Below the pieces are notes generated by a model that was given only the letters and a program-made list of their open reading frames with translations, was not told where the DNA came from and ran no database searches. From an uncultured Ruminococcus sp. (GTDB lineage: Bacteria; Bacillota; Clostridia; Oscillospirales; Acutalibacteraceae), in contig CACZYF010000014.1 in NCBI GenBank assembly GCA_902785355.1, positions 1-56,659 on the forward strand: a stretch of 56,659 nt of DNA, written 5' to 3'. Shown here piece by piece: positions 7,979 through 15,879 of this stretch (within the stretch, counting starts at the first letter, position 1; every line of letters starts with the position of its first letter). The position numbers and the translations under genes are program-made.

Positions 7979-9865
7979 ATGGTAAAACGTTACAGCTTTG
8001 ACCCCTTTATCAACACCGGAGCGGTCGTGCGGGAGGTACCGTTATCGAGCAGTGAACCCAAGCCCTTTTCGCTCAGCAACGGCGTATTCAGCCTTCATAT
8101 GGACGAGCATATGCGAATCTACGGACTCGGCGAGTCTATTCGCGGGATCAACAAACGCGGCTGGATCTATGAGAGCTGGTGTTCCGACGATCCCTTCCAT
8201 ACGGAGGAGAAGCGCTCCCTCTACGGCGCGCATAACTTCCTGCTGTTTGACGGCGAGGAGCGTTTCGGCGCGTTCTTCGATATCCCGGGGAGGATCACCT
8301 TCGACCTCGGCTACACCGACAGCGATACCGTCGTGATCACGCCCGAACGCTTTGCCCTTGATCTCTATATCATCACAGGCGAGAGCTTGAAAGCGATCGT
8401 ATCGGAGTTCCGCACCCTGATTGGCAAGAGCTATTTGCCGCCGATGTGGGCAATGGGTTACGGTCAAAGCCGCTGGGGTTATGTCACCGAAGCGGATATC
8501 CGCCGTTGCGCCGATGCGTACCGCGACGCGCGTATCCCGCTCGATATGCTCTATCTCGATATTGATTACATGGACTCATTCAAGGATTTTACTGTGAATT
8601 CAGAACGATTTCCTGACCTTGGCGCCTTCTCCGCAGAGATGAAGGAGCGCGGTATCCGACTCATCCCGATCATCGACGCCGCTGTGAAGAAGGAGAGCGG
8701 CTACGACGTTTATGACGAAGGTCACCGTGAGGGTTACTTCTGCAAGGATGAACAGGGCGAGGACTTTGTCGTCGGCGTATGGCCGGGCATGAGCGTTCTG
8801 CCCGATTTCCTGAATCCGCAGGCGAGCCGATGGTTCGGCATGAAGTATAAGCGTCTCACCGATCTCGGGATAGAGGGCTTCTGGAATGATATGAACGAGC
8901 CCGCGCTTTTTTACAGCGAAAAGGGACTTAATAATGCTTATAAAGAAATAAAAGAGTTAGACAGCAAACGACTGGACGCGCTGAGCTTCTTCGGCGTGCG
9001 CGATACCTTAGTGCGTCTGCAGAACGCCGAAGATGACTACAAGAGCTTTTATCATGAAACGCCTGAGGGTAGAGTACGCCACTATGATGTGCATAATCTC
9101 TATGGCTATCGGATGACCGAGAGCGCCTACAATGCGCTGTGCGAGCTGCGCGGCGAGCCGCCGCTGCTGTTCTCCCGCGCTTCCTATATCGGCGCTCACC
9201 GCTGCGGCGGCGTTTGGACAGGCGACAACCACAGCTGGTGGAGCCATATTCTGCAGAGCTTACAGCAGATGCCGGGGCTGAATATGTGCGGCTTTCTGTA
9301 CTCAGGCAGCGATATCGGCGGCTTCAACGGCAACTGCACTCGCGATCTGCTGATTCGCTGGATGAGCTTTGCGCTGTTTACCCCGCTGATGAGGAACCAC
9401 GCAGCCTTCGGTACGCGCAGTCAGGAGGCGTTCGCCTTCGGTGATACCGAGGTTTTCCGCCATATCATCGAGCTGAGATACCGTCTGATCCCGTATCTGT
9501 ACCGCTCGCTGAAGGAGGCGGTCGAGCGTGACGAGATGTATTTCCGTCCCCTTGTTTTTGATTATGAGGATGACGAGATCGCTGCAACGGTAGAAGATCA
9601 GTTGATGGTCGGTGACAGGCTGATGATAGCGCCTGTTTACCGCCAGAACGCCGCGGCACGACATATCTATCTGCCCGAGCCGATGACTCAGATCAGGATG
9701 CATGAGGGGGATATTTCCACAGAAGAATTAAATGAGGGCTGGCATTACGTCAGCGTTCCCCTCGGCGATGTGGTATTCTACACCAAATCCCCGCTGGAGC
9801 TCGCAAAGCCCGCCCGAAATGTCGGCGAGCTGAATTTTGACGATACGGAAACGGTAGGGAGTTAG
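7979..9865 (+). CDS. Glycoside hydrolase family 31 alpha-glucosidase
   Basis: This 628-residue enzyme has no signal peptide, so it should act in the cytosol on imported alpha-glucosides. The GH31 barrel is clear: PPMWAMGYGQSRWGY, LDIDYMD, the nucleophile motif WNDMNEP (Asp 304) and the acid/base motif WTGDNHSWW (Asp 416), then YSGSDIGGF and TPLMRNHAAFG. An N-terminal beta-sandwich (about 1-130) and a C-terminal beta domain flank it. The start at 7979 is preceded by GGTGAT; a GTG four codons upstream has no ribosome site. It is a single gene with its own promoter and no transporter beside it. The exact linkage cleaved cannot be read from the sequence. Confidence 0.93.
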   Translation: MVKRYSFDPFINTGAVVREVPLSSSEPKPFSLSNGVFSLHMDEHMRIYGLGESIRGINKRGWIYESWCSDDPFHTEEKRSLYGAHNFLLFDGEERFGAFFDIPGRITFDLGYTDSDTVVITPERFALDLYIITGESLKAIVSEFRTLIGKSYLPPMWAMGYGQSRWGYVTEADIRRCADAYRDARIPLDMLYLDIDYMDSFKDFTVNSERFPDLGAFSAEMKERGIRLIPIIDAAVKKESGYDVYDEGHREGYFCKDEQGEDFVVGVWPGMSVLPDFLNPQASRWFGMKYKRLTDLGIEGFWNDMNEPALFYSEKGLNNAYKEIKELDSKRLDALSFFGVRDTLVRLQNAEDDYKSFYHETPEGRVRHYDVHNLYGYRMTESAYNALCELRGEPPLLFSRASYIGAHRCGGVWTGDNHSWWSHILQSLQQMPGLNMCGFLYSGSDIGGFNGNCTRDLLIRWMSFALFTPLMRNHAAFGTRSQEAFAFGDTEVFRHIIELRYRLIPYLYRSLKEAVERDEMYFRPLVFDYEDDEIAATVEDQLMVGDRLMIAPVYRQNAAARHIYLPEPMTQIRMHEGDISTEELNEGWHYVSVPLGDVVFYTKSPLELAKPARNVGELNFDDTETVGS

Positions 9866-10036
9866 GAGAGAGAAGTTAGAAGTGAGGAGTGAGGAGTGAG
9901 GAGTTGTAGGGGACGGTTCCTCAGCCGGAGACGGCTCCCCTCTGTCGCTTGTGGGACGCGGGGCGTCGGGGCGCCGTCCCCTACGATACTATCCGACGTT
10001 TAAATCATTCCTAATTCCTAATTCCTCATTCCTAAC
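9861..10036. repeat. GAGGAGT-type inverted repeat, copy 2
   Basis: This intergenic element opens with GTTAGGAG and tandem GTGAGGA units and closes with ATTCC units ending CCTAAC. Inside it GTAGGGGACGG (9906-9916) and CCGTCCCCTAC (9974-9984) are a perfect 11-bp inverted repeat. It looks like a non-coding mobile or hairpin element. Confidence 0.65.
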
Positions 10037-10065
10037 TAAAAAAGCTCCCCCTTTCGGAGGAGCTT
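10036..10065 (-). terminator. Terminator of the pduL-like gene
   Basis: AAGCTCCTCCG and a GGGGGAGCTT arm form the stem on the minus strand, followed by TTTTTT. Confidence 0.75.
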
Positions 10066-10082
10066 CGACGTTGGAGTGGATC

Positions 10083-10655
10083 TTACAGGATGATCTCGCC
10101 GTCGGTAGTACCCATCAGGCCGGCTGCGTTCGCCTCATCGGTATCGAGGTGAACAGCGGGAGCGTACTTCGGGGAAACGCGGACGATCACGTCGTCAAAG
10201 ATGACCTTTCTGCCATTGTCGCCGACAGCGACCTTGACGATCTGCTTGTCCTCTACGCCGTACTCGACAGCGGTCTCGGGGGTCAGATGGATGTGGCGCT
10301 GAGCGACGATGACGCCGTGGTCGATTTCAACCTCGCCTTCGGGTCCGCGCAGAATGCAGCCGGGAGTACCTGCTAAATCACCGGACTCACGGATCACGCC
10401 GACGACGCCGAGCTTACGAGTCTCGGTCATCGAAATCTCTACCTGATCCTCCGGACGGAACGGTCCGAGGATAGACATGGTGATCTCACCGCGGGGACCT
10501 ACGACGGTCACTTTCTCGGAGCAGGCAAACTGTCCGGGCTGGGAGAGGTCCTTCTTGTTGGTCAGGGTCTTGCCCTCGCCGTAAAGAGTAGCGAAGGTCT
10601 CGGCTGTGACGTGCAGATGGTGAGCGGAGGTCTCGACCATAATTGTACTTTTCAT
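10083..10655 (-). CDS. pduL: Phosphate propanoyltransferase (PduL-type)
   Basis: The 191-residue product belongs to the PTAC family, which swaps phosphate and CoA on short acyl groups and can replace Pta in acetate or propionate formation. Two His-rich zinc motifs define the family: SAHHLHVT near the N-terminus and AQRHIHLTPE near residue 130. GPFRPEDQVEIS and EANAAGL are also typical. No microcompartment genes or encapsulation peptide are seen, so it is probably a free metabolic enzyme. The start at 10655 has a GGTGGT site. Confidence 0.93.
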   Translation of the reverse strand: MKSTIMVETSAHHLHVTAETFATLYGEGKTLTNKKDLSQPGQFACSEKVTVVGPRGEITMSILGPFRPEDQVEISMTETRKLGVVGVIRESGDLAGTPGCILRGPEGEVEIDHGVIVAQRHIHLTPETAVEYGVEDKQIVKVAVGDNGRKVIFDDVIVRVSPKYAPAVHLDTDEANAAGLMGTTDGEIIL

Positions 10656-10708
10656 GATAATTACCACCAATCATAGTTTAGTTCATGGGAATGCCCATGG
10701 TTATTATT

Positions 10709-10737
10709 ATCATACATGAAATTGCGGCGGATTTCAA
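10709..10737 (-). promoter_or_regulatory. pduL promoter with adjacent palindrome
   Basis: On the minus strand TTGAAA and TATGAT are spaced by 17 bases. Between this and the start codon CATGGG-AATG-CCCATG (10684-10699) is a 6-bp inverted repeat that could be an operator or leader hairpin. Confidence 0.55.
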
Positions 10738-10796
10738 CCGCTATTTGGAATTTATTGTATGTATGCGTGCTTTTTCTGATAGAACAGAGGGATAAT

Positions 10797-11372
10797 ATGA
10801 GTAATTGGGAAGAATTAGAAGCGCGGTGCATGGATTGTACCGCCTGTCGTTTATGTGAGAAGCGGCATAACGTTGTATTCGGTGTAGGGAAGAAGGACGC
10901 CCGCGTTATGTTCATCGGCGAAGGTCCGGGCGAACAGGAGGATCTGCAAGGCGAGCCGTTCGTCGGCAGAGCAGGTCAGCTTTTGGACAAGCTGCTCTAC
11001 GCTATCGATCTCGATCGGCACAAGAACGTCTATATCGCCAATATCGTCAAGTGCCGGCCGCCCATGAACCGCGACCCGCAGGAGGATGAGCAGGAGAGCT
11101 GTATCGGATACCTCAGAGAGCAGACGCGCCTGATCCGCCCGCGCATCATTGTGACGCTGGGTAGGATCGCGGGCATGAAGCTTATCAAGCCCGATTTGCG
11201 CATCACCCGCGAGCATGGATCAGTTATCGAGCGCAAGGGGATAACCATGATCCCGATGTTTCACCCCGCGGCGCTGCTGCGTAATCCCGCCAACATGGAG
11301 GGAGCTTTCCGCGATTTTTTAATTCTCAGAGAGAAAATAAACGAGATTTGTCCCGAAGTCTATGGGAATTAG
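10797..11372 (+). CDS. Family 4 uracil-DNA glycosylase
   Basis: This 191-residue DNA repair enzyme removes uracil from DNA. It is of the iron-sulfur type: Cys pairs at the N-terminus (CTACRLC) and later (KCRPP, ESCIGYL) fit the four 4Fe-4S ligands. Motif A is GEGPGEQED and the C-terminal motif is [15 protein letters not shown] precedes the start at 10797; a longer frame upstream has no ribosome site and would add a hydrophobic leader foreign to the family. Confidence 0.93.
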   Translation: MSNWEELEARCMDCTACRLCEKRHNVVFGVGKKDARVMFIGEGPGEQEDLQGEPFVGRAGQLLDKLLYAIDLDRHKNVYIANIVKCRPPMNRDPQEDEQESCIGYLREQTRLIRPRIIVTLGRIAGMKLIKPDLRITREHGSVIERKGITMIPMFHPAALLRNPANMEGAFRDFLILREKINEICPEVYGN

Positions 11373-11418
11373 GAATGAGGAGTCAGCCGTAGGGGCGATT
11401 TCTCGGCTCTTGCCCGCA
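11369..11418. repeat. GAGGAGT-type repeat fragment, copy 3
   Basis: AATTAGGAATGAGGAGTC followed by GTAGGGG matches the left part of the repeat at 9861-10036. The right half is missing. It begins at the stop codon of the uracil-DNA glycosylase. Confidence 0.45.
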
Positions 11419-11433
11419 AATCATCTAAAAACA

Positions 11434-11462
11434 TAGACAAATCCACTGCTTTTTGCTATAAT
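11434..11462 (+). promoter_or_regulatory. Promoter of the DUF2974 gene
   Basis: TAGACA and TATAAT are spaced by 17 bases, about 30 bases before the start codon. Confidence 0.7.
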
Positions 11463-11490
11463 ACCCTCAGATCAACACAGGAGGCATACG

Positions 11491-12609
11491 ATGAATGTGA
11501 TGGATTACCTCGATTGGCGCGGAGACCTGACCTTCGCCGAGCGAGGCTTCAACGAGATAGACAACCTGATCTTTTCGGTGCTGTCCTATATCGAGATGGA
11601 GGACTTCGTCGACGCAGACGGAGAGAAGATCGTGACGATCGAAAAGCTGCATGAGCTCTATACCGAGGAGGGACGCCATACGTCAATGCAGTTCCTCACC
11701 CCCGAGCCCCTTCTCGAGAAGGCGGCTCAGTCCGATCGCTTCAAGGACGTGAAGGTTGCGTACTACGTCAGCGAGATCGACCATGATAACCACAGTCAGA
11801 TGGCGGCGGTAACCTTTATTTACGCGGAGGAAGAAGCATATGTCGCCTACCGCGGCACCGACAGCACGATCGTCGGTTGGCGCGAGGACTTCAATATGAG
11901 CTTTCTCGATGAAACGCCCGGACAACATGATTCGGTAAGGTATCTCGAGCATATCGCGGAAAGGTTCGACGGAAGGCTGATCGTCGGCGGTCACAGCAAG
12001 GGAGGAAACTTTGCTGTTTATGCGTCCGCTTTCTGTGATGAAAGGATCCGCGACGATCGCATCGTGCAGGTCTACAATAACGACGGACCCGGCTTCAAGG
12101 CCGAGATCACGGAGCGCGAGGGCTATGTTGGGATCACCGATAGGATTGTGAAGCTGGTTCCGGGATCGTCGCCCGTCGGTATTCTCCTTGAGGATATGGA
12201 GGAGAGGCGATTCATCAAGAGTACCGGTAAGGGTATAATGCAGCACAATCCCTATACTTGGTGTCTCGTCTGTACGCACTTTGAGGACGCCGATGAGCGT
12301 TCGCAGTTCAGTCTCTTTGTCGACAATGTGTTGAGCAATTGGCTCAGCGGTATGGAAAACGAGGAACGCCGCACGTTGGTGGATACCTTCTTTGACGCGC
12401 TGATGATAAACGGCGCCAAGACCATCACCGATCTGAGCAATAACAAGCTCGCCACCTACCGTTCGATCATCAAGGCGCTGAAGGGTATCAACGACGAGCG
12501 CAAGAGCGAGGTCGTCAGTTCGCTGCAGAAGCTCTTTGTCAGCGGCTTTGAAACAATGAAAAGCGGAGCCCGTTTTAAAACAGGAAGCTTATTCGGCAGG
12601 GATGTTTAG
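11491..12609 (+). CDS. DUF2974 (Mbeg1-like) alpha/beta hydrolase
   Basis: The 372-residue protein has the lipase-like core of DUF2974 proteins. The nucleophile elbow GHSKGGNFA places the catalytic Ser at 169, and AYRGTDSTIVGWREDFN upstream is the typical strand before it. A His near HNPYTW may complete the triad. There is no signal peptide, so it should be cytosolic. Substrates of this family are unknown. The start has an AGGAGG site and the gene is monocistronic, with a promoter before and a terminator after. Confidence 0.88.
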   Translation: MNVMDYLDWRGDLTFAERGFNEIDNLIFSVLSYIEMEDFVDADGEKIVTIEKLHELYTEEGRHTSMQFLTPEPLLEKAAQSDRFKDVKVAYYVSEIDHDNHSQMAAVTFIYAEEEAYVAYRGTDSTIVGWREDFNMSFLDETPGQHDSVRYLEHIAERFDGRLIVGGHSKGGNFAVYASAFCDERIRDDRIVQVYNNDGPGFKAEITEREGYVGITDRIVKLVPGSSPVGILLEDMEERRFIKSTGKGIMQHNPYTWCLVCTHFEDADERSQFSLFVDNVLSNWLSGMENEERRTLVDTFFDALMINGAKTITDLSNNKLATYRSIIKALKGINDERKSEVVSSLQKLFVSGFETMKSGARFKTGSLFGRDV

Positions 12610-12615
12610 TAAAGG

Positions 12616-12660
12616 AAAAGGCTGACTCAGCAGATTGAACTGCAACGAGTCAGCCTTTTG
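12616..12660 (+). terminator. Terminator of the DUF2974 gene
   Basis: AAAGGCTGACTC and GAGTCAGCCTTTT form a 12-bp stem with a loop of about 18 nt. Confidence 0.8.
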
Positions 12661-12671
12661 ATTATCGGGTT

Positions 12672-12835
12672 AATACTAATTCTTGATAAAATGATTTAAT
12701 CAGAGTTTTTAATGATATATTTCGAATAGTTTTACGGACTCCTTGACAGGCGACGGACTATCTGCGCCATCTGTCTCGCTCTGCTATATTATCCGCTGAT
12801 ATCTTATCAAATAAAAGTAAACCGGGATTTAGTTT
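12672..12835. repeat. Degenerate MITE-like repeat, copy B
   Basis: It starts with AATACTAATTCTTGATAAAA, keeps CTCCTTGACAGGCG in the centre, and ends near GGGATTTAGTTTAA. It is full length but diverged from the copy at 54755-54925. Its far end overlaps the stop codon of the HAD phosphatase gene at 12829. Confidence 0.65.
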
Positions 12836-13671
12836 AATTCAGCGAGCTGTCGGGCGTTCTCCTTGACGAGCTCGTCGTTGATAGCGATCTTCTTGATCAG
12901 ATTGTGGACGGTTTTGTTCAACCCGCCGTCTTTGGTGTAATCGGCAGGGAAAATGAAGTCCACCCTGTCGCCTCTCAGCAGTTCCTCGACCTTCTCGCGG
13001 TTTGAGTCCTGATACACCGCGATCGCGCAGCCGCCGTACGCCTTCATCATCTTCATACATGGCACATCGCTGAGACCGTCGCCGATGTAGATCATGTTAG
13101 TGAACGGTACGCGCTTCGAATCGTCGGGCATAGAGCGGTTGAGGTCTGTATCGTTTGAAATATCCAGCACGCCCTTGTTGATACGATAGACAAACTGGGT
13201 CTTGTTGGTATAGTTGACGGCGGTTTTCGGCCACAGAGCCTCGCCGTTCTCGTTGTAGAGAAACTCGCAGGCGAAGATCTTGGTGAACTTGTCGGCAATA
13301 CCCGAGCCCTCGATGATTTCCTTGAGACCGGAGGAGATGACATAGTGCTCGACCTGGACGCCTTGAGCCGCGCCGTAGAGGTTAATGCGCTCGAACCACT
13401 CCCGTACTCCGGGAAAGAGCTCGATACCCCTGCCGTTGCCGATCAGCTTCTCTCGCGTCAGGGAGATTCCCTTGCGGCGACATTCTTCGATCATGGTGTA
13501 CAGATAGGCGAGTACGCCGTCCATCTCGGCAGCTGAACCGAAATCGTTAGCCCTCTGCCAGAACTCGGACGGCTGCATGTCGAGGTCGGGGATGAAGCCA
13601 TAGTCCTGCATATCCTTGGTGCAGAGAGTCTTATCAAAATCGTACATGACAGCAATGATCGGTCGTTCCAT
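12829..13671 (-). CDS. HAD-superfamily phosphatase
   Basis: The 280-residue cytosolic protein has HAD motif I as YDFDKTLC, with nucleophile Asp 11 and acid/base Asp 13. SSGLKEI provides motif II and IYIGDGLSDVPCM provides motif IV. The layout resembles phosphoserine phosphatase-like HAD enzymes with a helical cap. The substrate cannot be deduced. AAAGGAG precedes the start. The 3' end touches a degenerate MITE-like repeat. Confidence 0.85.
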   Translation of the reverse strand: MERPIIAVMYDFDKTLCTKDMQDYGFIPDLDMQPSEFWQRANDFGSAAEMDGVLAYLYTMIEECRRKGISLTREKLIGNGRGIELFPGVREWFERINLYGAAQGVQVEHYVISSGLKEIIEGSGIADKFTKIFACEFLYNENGEALWPKTAVNYTNKTQFVYRINKGVLDISNDTDLNRSMPDDSKRVPFTNMIYIGDGLSDVPCMKMMKAYGGCAIAVYQDSNREKVEELLRGDRVDFIFPADYTKDGGLNKTVHNLIKKIAINDELVKENARQLAELN

Positions 13672-13702
13672 AGCAGACTCCTTTGGTTGTTGATTCTTGT
13701 AA

Positions 13703-13721
13703 GGGCGGGATTCACCCCGCC
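13703..13721. repeat. GC-rich palindrome
   Basis: GGGCGGG-ATTCA-CCCCGCC forms a 7-bp hairpin with one mismatch, between the HAD start and the cyclophilin terminator. It has no T-tract and may be a REP-like element. Confidence 0.4.
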
Positions 13722-13745
13722 TGTAGTAATGCTGAAGAGAATTAT

Positions 13746-13776
13746 AAAAATGCCGCCTTGTTTATCAGGGCGGCAT
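13746..13776 (-). terminator. Terminator of the cyclophilin gene
   Basis: ATGCCGCC and GGCGGCAT form the stem; TTTTTATAATT follows on the minus strand. Confidence 0.85.
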
Positions 13777-13784
13777 CGTTTACC

Positions 13785-14513
13785 TTATTCGTAGCTGTGC
13801 AGCTCAACGCCTTCGATAATCACGTCGCTCACAGGCTTGTCGTACGCGTCGGTCTGAACCTGAGCGATCTTGTTGACGACGTCCATGCCCTCATATACCT
13901 GACCGAAGACGGTGTAGCCGCCGTCGAGGCGCTGGTTGTTGACCTGGTTGATGTAGAACTGGGAGCCGTTTGTGCCGGGACCGCGGTTCGCCATCGCGAC
14001 GGAGCCTTCGATGTTGCTCAGATAATCGGAGATCTCAAGGTCGAACTCGGAGCCGAAAGCGGATTCGCCGCCGGTACCGTTGAAGTTGGTGTAGTCGCCG
14101 CCCTGGATCATGAAGTTATTGATGACGCGGTGGAAGATAGTGTTGTCATATCTGCCTGCCTTGGCGAGCGCCTTGAAGGAGTAGACCGCCTTCGGAGCAA
14201 CCTCGGTGAAGAACTTGAACGAGATGTCGCCGTAGTTGGTATGGATGGTACAGACCTCCTCGCCCTTGGCGGGTGCCTTGTGCTGATACTCCGCGTCTGC
14301 CGCGTTCAGGTCGGCGGCGGGAACCTCGTTGATATCCAGCAGAGTCTCGGTAGTCTTGGGTTCGTAATTCACGGTAGAGCCTTCTTTCTGTTCGTTCTTT
14401 GCTTCGGTAGCGGTACCTTTTACGGTGCCGGAGGATACGACCTTTTCCCCGCAGCCGGAGGTGATCGCCGCGACGAGGAGTACGCTCATGATGATCGCTA
14501 AGATACGTTTCAT
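13785..14513 (-). CDS. Lipoprotein peptidyl-prolyl isomerase (cyclophilin)
   Basis: The protein has 242 residues. Residues 1-20 form a lipoprotein signal ending ITSGC (Cys 21), so it works outside the membrane. A low-complexity linker follows, then a cyclophilin domain from about residue 85 with TIFHRVINNFMIQGGD (catalytic Arg), GSVAMANRGPGTNGSQFYIN and YTVFGQVYEGMDVV. It should speed proline isomerisation in secreted proteins. The start at 14513 has AAGGAAG upstream. A much longer frame in the same phase runs into the divergent S1-domain gene and is not used. Confidence 0.93.
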   Translation of the reverse strand: MKRILAIIMSVLLVAAITSGCGEKVVSSGTVKGTATEAKNEQKEGSTVNYEPKTTETLLDINEVPAADLNAADAEYQHKAPAKGEEVCTIHTNYGDISFKFFTEVAPKAVYSFKALAKAGRYDNTIFHRVINNFMIQGGDYTNFNGTGGESAFGSEFDLEISDYLSNIEGSVAMANRGPGTNGSQFYINQVNNQRLDGGYTVFGQVYEGMDVVNKIAQVQTDAYDKPVSDVIIEGVELHSYE

Positions 14514-14760
14514 AAATTGCTTCCTTTCTTTACGCGAATGATTTATCGCGCTTACTTCGTTATTGTAAACGATACGGCGCGTTTTTTCAATACCTATCTG
14601 TAAATTTGTCATATCTGACAAGGTTTTTTCATATGGATGGTTACTGTGAGGGTATATGATATAGCTGTTGCGACGGTAACGGTATATGAAAAGTCGTTGC
14701 GAGGCGGGAGAGCCCCGCCGCTGCGATCTCAACCTTATTATAAATCTCAGGAGGGTCGGT

Positions 14761-15699
14761 ATGACGTTATTCTTACCGGAGGGAAAAAGATTGTTAACCG
14801 CGGCAAACCGTGCCGCAGTCGGAAGTATGCAGGGTATGCGTACGGCAATGGAGAGGGGAGAGATACTTGAGGCGCGCGCCCTAATGTGCGATCGGGAGCA
14901 TAACCTGATCGTCGATCTGCCGACGATGCGGGGAGTGATCCCGCGTGAGGAGGGGGCTTTGGGAATCCGCGAGGGAACGGTACGCGATATTGCGGTGATC
15001 TCCCGCGTAGGCAGAGCAGTCTGCTTTGTCGTGAACGATCTGTTCACCGACGGTTCGGGTACGCCCCGTGCTGTGCTCTCCCGCGCGAAGGCACAGCGGA
15101 TGTGTGCCGATAGATACATAGGCACGCTCAGAGCGGGCGATGTGATCCCCGCCTGCGTGACTCATACCGAGCCGTTCGGCGCATTCTGTGATATCGGCTG
15201 CGGACTCGCGGCGCTGATGCCGATCGACACGATCTCGGTCTCTCGTATCGATCATCCCGACGAGCGTTTTCGTGTGGGAATGGATATTTTCGCGGTAATC
15301 AAGTCGCGTACCGGTACCCGCGTTACCCTCAGCCATAAGGAGCTGCTCGGTACATGGGCAGAGAACGCCTCGCGATTCTCGGTAGGGGATACCGTCACGG
15401 GTGTGATCCGCTCGATCGAGAACTATGGCGCCTTTGTCGAGCTGACCCCGAACCTTGCGGGACTTGCGGAGCTGCGCGATAATCTGCATGTCGGCGATAC
15501 CGCCGCTGTGTACATCAAGAGCATCATCCCGCAGAAAATGAAATTGAAGTTGGCAATCGTGGACAGCTTCTGTGATGAAGCGCCGGTTCTCCCGCCCGAT
15601 TACTACATCACCGAGGGTCATATCGACCGCTTCGTCTACTCGCCGCCCGAGTGCAGCAGATATATCGGGACGGATTTTGGATTATCGGAGAACAGATGA
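14761..15699 (+). CDS. S1-domain RNA-binding protein
   Basis: The 312-residue protein carries two S1-like repeats in its middle: about 125-185 (TLRAGDVIPACVTHTEPFGAF) and about 205-265 (FSVGDTVTGVIRSIENYGAF). The second has the better S1 fold signature. It resembles the short S1-like proteins of Clostridia, sometimes named as ribosomal S1 homologues, but lacks the four to six repeats of true S1. An AGGAGGG site precedes the start at 14761. It is divergent from the cyclophilin. Confidence 0.85.
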   Translation: MTLFLPEGKRLLTAANRAAVGSMQGMRTAMERGEILEARALMCDREHNLIVDLPTMRGVIPREEGALGIREGTVRDIAVISRVGRAVCFVVNDLFTDGSGTPRAVLSRAKAQRMCADRYIGTLRAGDVIPACVTHTEPFGAFCDIGCGLAALMPIDTISVSRIDHPDERFRVGMDIFAVIKSRTGTRVTLSHKELLGTWAENASRFSVGDTVTGVIRSIENYGAFVELTPNLAGLAELRDNLHVGDTAAVYIKSIIPQKMKLKLAIVDSFCDEAPVLPPDYYITEGHIDRFVYSPPECSRYIGTDFGLSENR

Positions 15700-15704
15700 C
15701 GGAG

Positions 15705-15875
15705 AATGGTGAATGGAGAATGGCGGACGCTGTCCGCACCTGATTGATAATACGTATGATAAAGAAACAACGTCTGCGACCCTACGTAGAGTCGCAGACG
15801 TTTTAATACAGTAATTGTTATATCAATCCAAAAGCCGTCAGGCTTTCCCGACACCGTTCTCTGTTCTCTGTCCTC
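15705..15875. repeat. GGAGAATGG-type inverted repeat around a terminator
   Basis: The left arm has repeated GGAGAATGG/GGTGAATGG units and the right arm has GTTCTCTGTTCTCTGTCC. They are imperfect complements on either side of the stem-loop at 15769-15806. The layout matches the other intergenic repeats in this window, but the sequence differs. Confidence 0.4.
15769..15806. terminator. Bidirectional terminator between the S1 gene and guaA
   Basis: AACGTCTGCGAC and GTCGCAGACGTT form a perfect 12-bp stem followed by TTTAAT. It ends the S1-domain transcript and probably also convergent guaA. Confidence 0.8.
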
Positions 15876-15879
15876 CGCC

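Noticed and set aside
13683-14501. Open frame on the plus strand opposite the cyclophilin gene
   Set aside because: The opposite strand encodes an unmistakable cyclophilin with signal peptide and ribosome site.
14514-15125. N-terminal extension of the cyclophilin frame
   Set aside because: It would cover the divergent S1-domain gene; the lipoprotein signal and ribosome site fix the start at 14513.
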